NCBI GenBank assembly: GCA_023663505.1
Contig: JAMPHH010000066.1
Span: 1 to 16,684 of the forward strand
Origin: Muribaculum sp.
GTDB taxonomy: Bacteria > Bacillota > Clostridia > Lachnospirales > Lachnospiraceae
Length of the DNA stretch: 16,684 nt
Reading direction: 5' to 3'
Part shown: positions 13,761 through 16,684 of the stretch, in pieces
Layout: each line of letters opens with the position of its first letter
Numbering within the stretch: the stretch's first letter is position 1
Made by a program: the position numbers and the translations under genes
Notes under the pieces: model-generated
Seen by the model: the letters and a program-made list of their open reading frames with translations, nothing else
Told to the model about the DNA's origin: nothing
Database searches by the model: none

Positions 13761-13804
13761 ATCCCCATTTCTGTGCTTTTCTGCGCATAAACAACCTTGT
13801 GTCA
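13761..13804 (-). promoter_or_regulatory. Leader element upstream of fabK, shared with fabF
   Basis: This is the compact copy of the element also found before fabF. Block one is 13783-13804 and block two is 13761-13777, with only 5 bp between them. It fills nearly the whole acpP-fabK gap. The second block holds the GGGGAT ribosome site and the upstream in-frame ATG. CTGACA here replaces the TTGACA seen in the fabF copy, and neither copy shows a convincing -10 at the right distance. Confidence 0.6.
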
Positions 13805-13813
13805 GGCAGCCCT

Positions 13814-14032
13814 TTATGCATTTAAATACTTTTCCACATCTCCAAGCGTGTTGATATTTGCCAGCTCCTCTGAAGGAATCTCCACTCCGGTAGCCTCCTC
13901 CAAAGCCATTACCAGTTCAAAAAGATCCAGTGAATCCGCATTCAAATCCTCCTTAAAGGAAGTCTCCGCCGTCAGGGTAGCCTTGTCTACACCCATGGAT
14001 TCTGCAACGATTTCTTTGATTTTCTCTAACAT
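13814..14032 (-). CDS. acpP: Acyl carrier protein
   Basis: A 72-aa acidic four-helix carrier that holds acyl chains on 4'-phosphopantetheine. S34 in NADSLDLFELVMALEE is the attachment serine. The start is ATG at 14032, with AAGGAG 8 nt upstream; an upstream in-frame extension of 19 codons covers the leader and is not homologous. It is the second gene of the operon, 57 nt after fabH. No phosphopantetheinyl transferase is encoded in the window. Confidence 0.96.
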   Translation of the reverse strand: MLEKIKEIVAESMGVDKATLTAETSFKEDLNADSLDLFELVMALEEATGVEIPSEELANINTLGDVEKYLNA

Positions 14033-14089
14033 TTTTTGTTCTCCTTTTGATTGTTTTATTGTTGATTCATAATACCTTGATCTATGCAA

Positions 14090-15067
14090 TTACCAGACGA
14101 TCAAGCTTGCCCCGTAGGAGAGACCTCCCCCAAAGCCCGCCAACACAAGCTTCATGCCGCGCTTAAGCTTCCCCGCCCGATTCAACTCATCTAACAAGAT
14201 AGGAATGCTTGCAGATGAGGTGTTGCCATACTCAGCGATATTCATAGGAAACCGCTCCAAATTCAAACCCAATCTCTTTGCCACGGCGCTCACGATTCGA
14301 GCGTTGGCCTGATGCAAAATAAAATAATCAATCTCCTCCACCGCGGTCTGCTCCCGCTCAAGCACCTCCGTGATAATCCCCGGAATCTTGGACACCGCAA
14401 ACTTGAACACCTCGCCGCCGTCCATATGTAAATAGGGCCTCGGATTCTCCGCTCCGGAATCCTCTCCCTCCCCGAGAAACCTCTTATTCCCGCATGCGCA
14501 GGTCAAGACACTCCCCTTACTTCCCACGGAATGCGTCACCTGTGTGTAATGCCCTTCCTCCACAGCCCGAAGCACCGCGGCTCCCGCGCCGTCCCCGAAC
14601 AAAATACAGGTGCTTCGATCCGTCCAATCCGTCAGGTTTGAGAGGCACTCCGCCCCGACAATCAAGGCAGTATGATAAATTCCCTGCGCTATGTACGCCT
14701 GTGCCGTGTTCAGCGCAAATATAAAACCCGTGCACGCACCATTCAGGTCAAAGCAGGTGGCATGAGACGCATCGAGCAGACGCTGCACCTCACATGCCGT
14801 ATTGGGCACGAGATTCCCCGGCGAAGTCGTCGCAACGATGATCAGGTCGATCTCCTCCGCACTCACTCCGGCATTGTCCAGAGCAGCTTCCGCAGCTCTT
14901 TCCGCGATCACGGCCGTAGTCTCGCCCTCCTCCGCCACATGCCGCTTCACGATTCCCGTGCGCTCCCTGATCCATTCATCGTTGGTATCCACCATCTCAG
15001 CCAGTCTGTTATTGTCCCAGATTTGGGCGGGGGCATAGGAGCCTGTTCCCTCTATCTTTCCAATCAT
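14090..15067 (-). CDS. fabH: 3-oxoacyl-ACP synthase III (KAS III)
   Basis: It starts fatty-acid synthesis by condensing an acyl-CoA primer with malonyl-ACP. The 325-aa protein has the triad C112 (LNGACTGF), H252 (LHQANARI) and N282 (EYGNTSSAS), the same pattern as E. coli FabH, plus the C-terminal GFGGGLSYGA. The start is ATG at 15067, with GGAG 6 nt upstream. Earlier in-frame ATGs (15079, 15097) lie within the leader. It is the first gene of the operon, directly behind a consensus promoter. Primer choice (acetyl or branched) cannot be read from the sequence. Confidence 0.96.
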   Translation of the reverse strand: MIGKIEGTGSYAPAQIWDNNRLAEMVDTNDEWIRERTGIVKRHVAEEGETTAVIAERAAEAALDNAGVSAEEIDLIIVATTSPGNLVPNTACEVQRLLDASHATCFDLNGACTGFIFALNTAQAYIAQGIYHTALIVGAECLSNLTDWTDRSTCILFGDGAGAAVLRAVEEGHYTQVTHSVGSKGSVLTCACGNKRFLGEGEDSGAENPRPYLHMDGGEVFKFAVSKIPGIITEVLEREQTAVEEIDYFILHQANARIVSAVAKRLGLNLERFPMNIAEYGNTSSASIPILLDELNRAGKLKRGMKLVLAGFGGGLSYGASLIVW

Positions 15068-15102
15068 GCTAATCTCCATAAAAATGTAACTATCCAAATA
15101 TT

Positions 15103-15137
15103 TTTGTTTTCAAACCAATTATTTTGTCTCTCAAATT
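15103..15137 (-). promoter_or_regulatory. Two candidate FabT operators at the fabH promoter
   Basis: Minus-strand AATTTGAGAGACAAAAT (15121-15137) overlaps the -10 and start site, and TTTGAAAACAAA (15103-15114) lies in the leader. Both pair TTTG with CAAA. FabT boxes of lactic acid bacteria are palindromes built on TTTGA and TCAAA, so these differ from that mainly by an A in the right half. Their centres are about 20 bp apart, near two helical turns. Function is inferred from position and likeness only. Confidence 0.45.
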
Positions 15138-15162
15138 ATATCACCTTAAAAGTATTTGTCAA
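15135..15162 (-). promoter_or_regulatory. Consensus promoter of the fatty-acid operon
   Basis: On the minus strand a perfect TTGACA (15157-15162) and a perfect TATAAT (15135-15140) are separated by 16 bp. Transcription should begin near 15128, giving a leader of about 60 nt to the fabH ATG. Confidence 0.85.
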
Positions 15163-15196
15163 CACTTATTTTTTCCTTTTCTTTTTGTAAAAGCTG

Positions 15197-15205
15197 TGAT
15201 ATAAT
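15197..15205 (+). promoter_or_regulatory. Extended -10 promoter of tRNA-Ala
   Basis: TGATATAAT combines the TG extension (15197-15198) with a perfect TATAAT (15200-15205), about 30 nt before the tRNA. The -35 region is only pyrimidine-rich. Start near 15212. It faces away from the fatty-acid promoter across a polypyrimidine stretch (15168-15188). Confidence 0.6.
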
Positions 15206-15234
15206 TGCTTATATGAGTGCAGCAAACCCATCAA

Positions 15235-15307
<73 letters not shown>

Positions 15308-15362
15308 CTCTGTGGTGTAGATGTATCAAAAAACGATAAAGTATACATAAAAGGAGATTACC

Positions 15363-16283
15363 ATGAGATTAATTACGCGTTCAGACTTTGACGGTCTTGC
15401 CTGTGGAGCTCTTTTGAAGGAAGCAGGCATCATTGACAGTTGGAAATTTGCACATCCCAAGGATTTGCAGGACGGCTTGGTGGAGGTAAACGAGAATGAC
15501 TGCCTTGCCAATGTGCCCTATGTAGAGGGCTGCGGACTGTGGTTTGACCACCACTCCAGCGAGCACGAGAGACTGCAGCTCGCCGGAAAATATAAAGGGG
15601 AGAGCCGTATCACCCCCTCCTGCGCGCGCATTATTTACGAATATTACGGTGGGCGCGAGAAGTTCCCGCAGTTTGACGACATGATGATCGCCGTGGACAA
15701 GGTGGATTCCGGAGATCTCACGATTGATGAGATTCAGCACCCTACGGGTTGGATATTGGTCGGTTTCCTCATGGATCCCAGAACCGGTTTGGGCAGATGG
15801 CGCAATTTCACCATCTCCAACTATCAGTTGATGGAAAAGCTCATTGACGCATGCCGTACCATGACCACGGAGGAGATCTTAAATCTCCCCGACGTGCAGG
15901 AACGTATCGCCGTATACAATGAACAGACCGAGAAATTCATGGAAATGGTCAAGGAGCACACTCGCGTGGACGGCAAGCTCATTGTCTCCGACCTGCGAGG
16001 GGTTGACCCCATCTACTCCGGCAACCGCTTCCTGATTTACAGCATGTATCCCGAGCAGAATATTTCCGCTTGGATCGTCAGCGGGCGCGGCGGTCAGGGC
16101 TGCTCTGCCGCGGTAGGTTACAGCATCCTGAACAAAACCTCCACGGTGGACGTGGGAAGCCTAATGCTCAAGTACCATGGCGGCGGTCACAAAAAGGTGG
16201 GCACCTGCCAGTTCAGCAATGAGAACATGGACGCCGAGCTGCCCAAGATGCTTGAGGAGCTGTCCACTCTGGCGAATCAGTAA
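15363..16283 (+). CDS. DHH-family phosphoesterase
   Basis: A 306-aa cytoplasmic protein of the DHH/DHHA1 phosphoesterase superfamily, whose members hydrolyse phosphodiesters or polyphosphate with Mn or similar ions. Visible metal motifs are RSDFDG (D8, D10), FDHH (D62-H64), VDKVDSGD (D112) and the C-terminal GGGHKKVGTC (273-282), the DHHA1-type substrate-binding loop. It lacks the extra domains of RecJ and GdpP and there are no membrane segments, so NrnA-like oligoribonuclease/pAp phosphatase or a related unassigned activity is possible. I do not assign a substrate. AAGGAG is 7 nt before the ATG. It stands alone between the tRNA and a terminator, in the opposite direction to the lipid operon. 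Confidence 0.85.
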   Translation: MRLITRSDFDGLACGALLKEAGIIDSWKFAHPKDLQDGLVEVNENDCLANVPYVEGCGLWFDHHSSEHERLQLAGKYKGESRITPSCARIIYEYYGGREKFPQFDDMMIAVDKVDSGDLTIDEIQHPTGWILVGFLMDPRTGLGRWRNFTISNYQLMEKLIDACRTMTTEEILNLPDVQERIAVYNEQTEKFMEMVKEHTRVDGKLIVSDLRGVDPIYSGNRFLIYSMYPEQNISAWIVSGRGGQGCSAAVGYSILNKTSTVDVGSLMLKYHGGGHKKVGTCQFSNENMDAELPKMLEELSTLANQ

Positions 16284-16308
16284 ATCCCATCGGATTTGAT
16301 CAACAACA

Positions 16309-16358
16309 AAAAGCGTATTTCAGAACCATATATTACAAGGGTTTTGAAATACGCTTTT
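16309..16358. terminator. Bidirectional terminator between the DHH gene and the small ORF
   Basis: AAAAGCGTATTTCA (16309-16322) and TGAAATACGCTTTT (16345-16358) form a perfect 14-bp stem with a 22-nt loop. On the minus strand TTTTTGTTGTTG follows the GC part; on the plus strand the T-run is TTTTAT. It lies between converging genes, as expected for a shared terminator. Confidence 0.75.
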
Positions 16359-16398
16359 ATAGCACACGATTCAATATTGGCTGATATGCAGTTATTGG

Positions 16399-16554
16399 TT
16401 AATTGCCATCTTCAAGCATTGACTGGAAAATATCTTGTAATTCTACCAATTTTTCATTATCCGGAGTTATTTTCAATGCCTCATTTATTACACTTAAAGC
16501 TAATCGGATAAAACCCTGAAACTGTTTATTTGTCATGCCCATATCTGCTACCAT
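16399..16554 (-). CDS. Small hypothetical protein (51 aa)
   Basis: I do not recognise this gene. The frame opens at ATG 16554 and encodes 51 residues; alternative starts are ATG 16542 and 16536 (MTNKQFQGFIRLAL). Both GGCGGTG and AAAGG precede the first ATG. The product looks helical and amphipathic, with an acidic tail (LVELQDIFQSMLEDGN), no membrane span and no cysteine. Short proteins starting MTNKQF occur in Lachnospiraceae, some near mobile elements, as far as I recall. It is closed by a strong terminator 40 nt downstream and lies beyond the tRNA-Pro terminator, which fits an independent small gene or the remnant of one. Confidence 0.45.
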   Translation of the reverse strand: MVADMGMTNKQFQGFIRLALSVINEALKITPDNEKLVELQDIFQSMLEDGN

Positions 16555-16585
16555 CCTTTCACCGCCTTCTTAAATTTATAGAAAG

Positions 16586-16628
16586 GGGAATGTCAAGACC
16601 GCTGTAAACTCAACGCTTTGACATTCCC
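16586..16628 (-). terminator. Terminator downstream of tRNA-Pro
   Basis: GGGAATGTCAA (16586-16596) and TTGACATTCCC (16618-16628) form a perfect 11-bp stem with a 21-nt loop. On the minus strand it is followed by CTTTCTATAAATTT. It starts 6 nt after the tRNA 3' end. Confidence 0.7.
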
Positions 16629-16634
16629 ATTACA

Positions 16635-16684
16635 TCGGAGTGGCGGGATTCGAACTCGCGACCTCCGCCTCCCTAAGACGGCGC
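16635..16684 (-). tRNA. tRNA-Pro (anticodon AGG), 3' part, cut by window end
   Basis: The minus strand shows the anticodon stem CCGTC/GGCGG around loop TTAGGGA, with anticodon AGG (16672-16674). The variable region and T-arm GCGAG-TTCGAAT-CCCGC follow, then acceptor 3' strand CACTCCG and discriminator A. CCA is not encoded. The T-stem has one A-C mismatch. The 5' acceptor strand and D-arm lie outside the window. Proline follows from the anticodon and from the CGGAGTG-type acceptor expected for this family. Confidence 0.85.

Noticed and set aside
14033..14089. 19-codon extension of acpP
   Set aside because: It covers the intergenic leader and the AAGGAG site; acyl carrier proteins of this type start at the MLEKIKE position.
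15308..15362. Separate promoter for the DHH gene just after tRNA-Ala
   Set aside because: TATACA at 15342-15347 has no matching -35 and lies only about 15 bp from the start codon, so it cannot be supported.

Overview
The window looks like chromosome of a low-to-mid GC Firmicute, most likely a Clostridia/Lachnospiraceae-type gut anaerobe. The reasons are the gene order of the fatty-acid operon (fabH-acpP-fabK-fabD-fabG-fabF-accB-fabZ-accC-accDA), the fused AccD-AccA carboxyltransferase, the FMN-type enoyl reductase FabK, a FabT-like regulator, strong AGGAG-type ribosome binding sites and tRNA genes without encoded CCA. The genus is inferred and I did not fix it.

Region 1 (about 1-4,940, minus strand) is a five-gene unsaturated-uronate catabolic operon, read from right to left: kduI, kduD (dhuD-like), an RpiB/LacAB-family isomerase closely resembling streptococcal DhuI, a KDPG aldolase fused to a VOC-like domain, and kdgK. 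It takes 4-deoxy-L-threo-5-hexosulose uronate (from pectin or glycosaminoglycan lyases) through 2,5-diketo-3-deoxygluconate, KDG and KDPG to pyruvate and glyceraldehyde-3-phosphate. An extended -10 promoter with an upstream perfect palindrome lies before kduI, and a clear intrinsic terminator follows kdgK. The window edge just beyond that terminator may be the 5' end of a group II intron. No transporter, lyase or dedicated regulator is present here.

Region 2 (about 4,940-5,203) is AT-rich and has no gene that I can see. It holds a palindrome, a 12-bp tandem repeat, phased CTCAT repeats and the probable terminator of the lipid operon.

Region 3 (5,204-15,162, minus strand) is a complete type II fatty-acid initiation and elongation operon with all acetyl-CoA carboxylase subunits. 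The FabT-like MarR regulator is the last gene rather than the first. A consensus promoter (TTGACA, 16 bp, TATAAT) precedes fabH, with two TTTGA/CAAA palindromes downstream of it that are candidate FabT operators. A two-block leader sequence is repeated upstream of fabK and fabF. Several gene junctions carry hairpins.

Region 4 (15,163-16,684) has a divergent tRNA-Ala(GGC) with its own extended -10 promoter, a DHH-family phosphoesterase on the plus strand, a bidirectional terminator, a 51-codon minus-strand ORF of unknown function, a second terminator and the 3' part of a tRNA-Pro(AGG) cut by the window end.

I found no CRISPR array, phage module, toxin-antitoxin pair or obviously new defence system. 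The points most worth a second look are the paired KduI and DhuI-type isomerases, the duplicated fabK/fabF leader, the distal fabT with its candidate operators, and the possible intron at the left edge.
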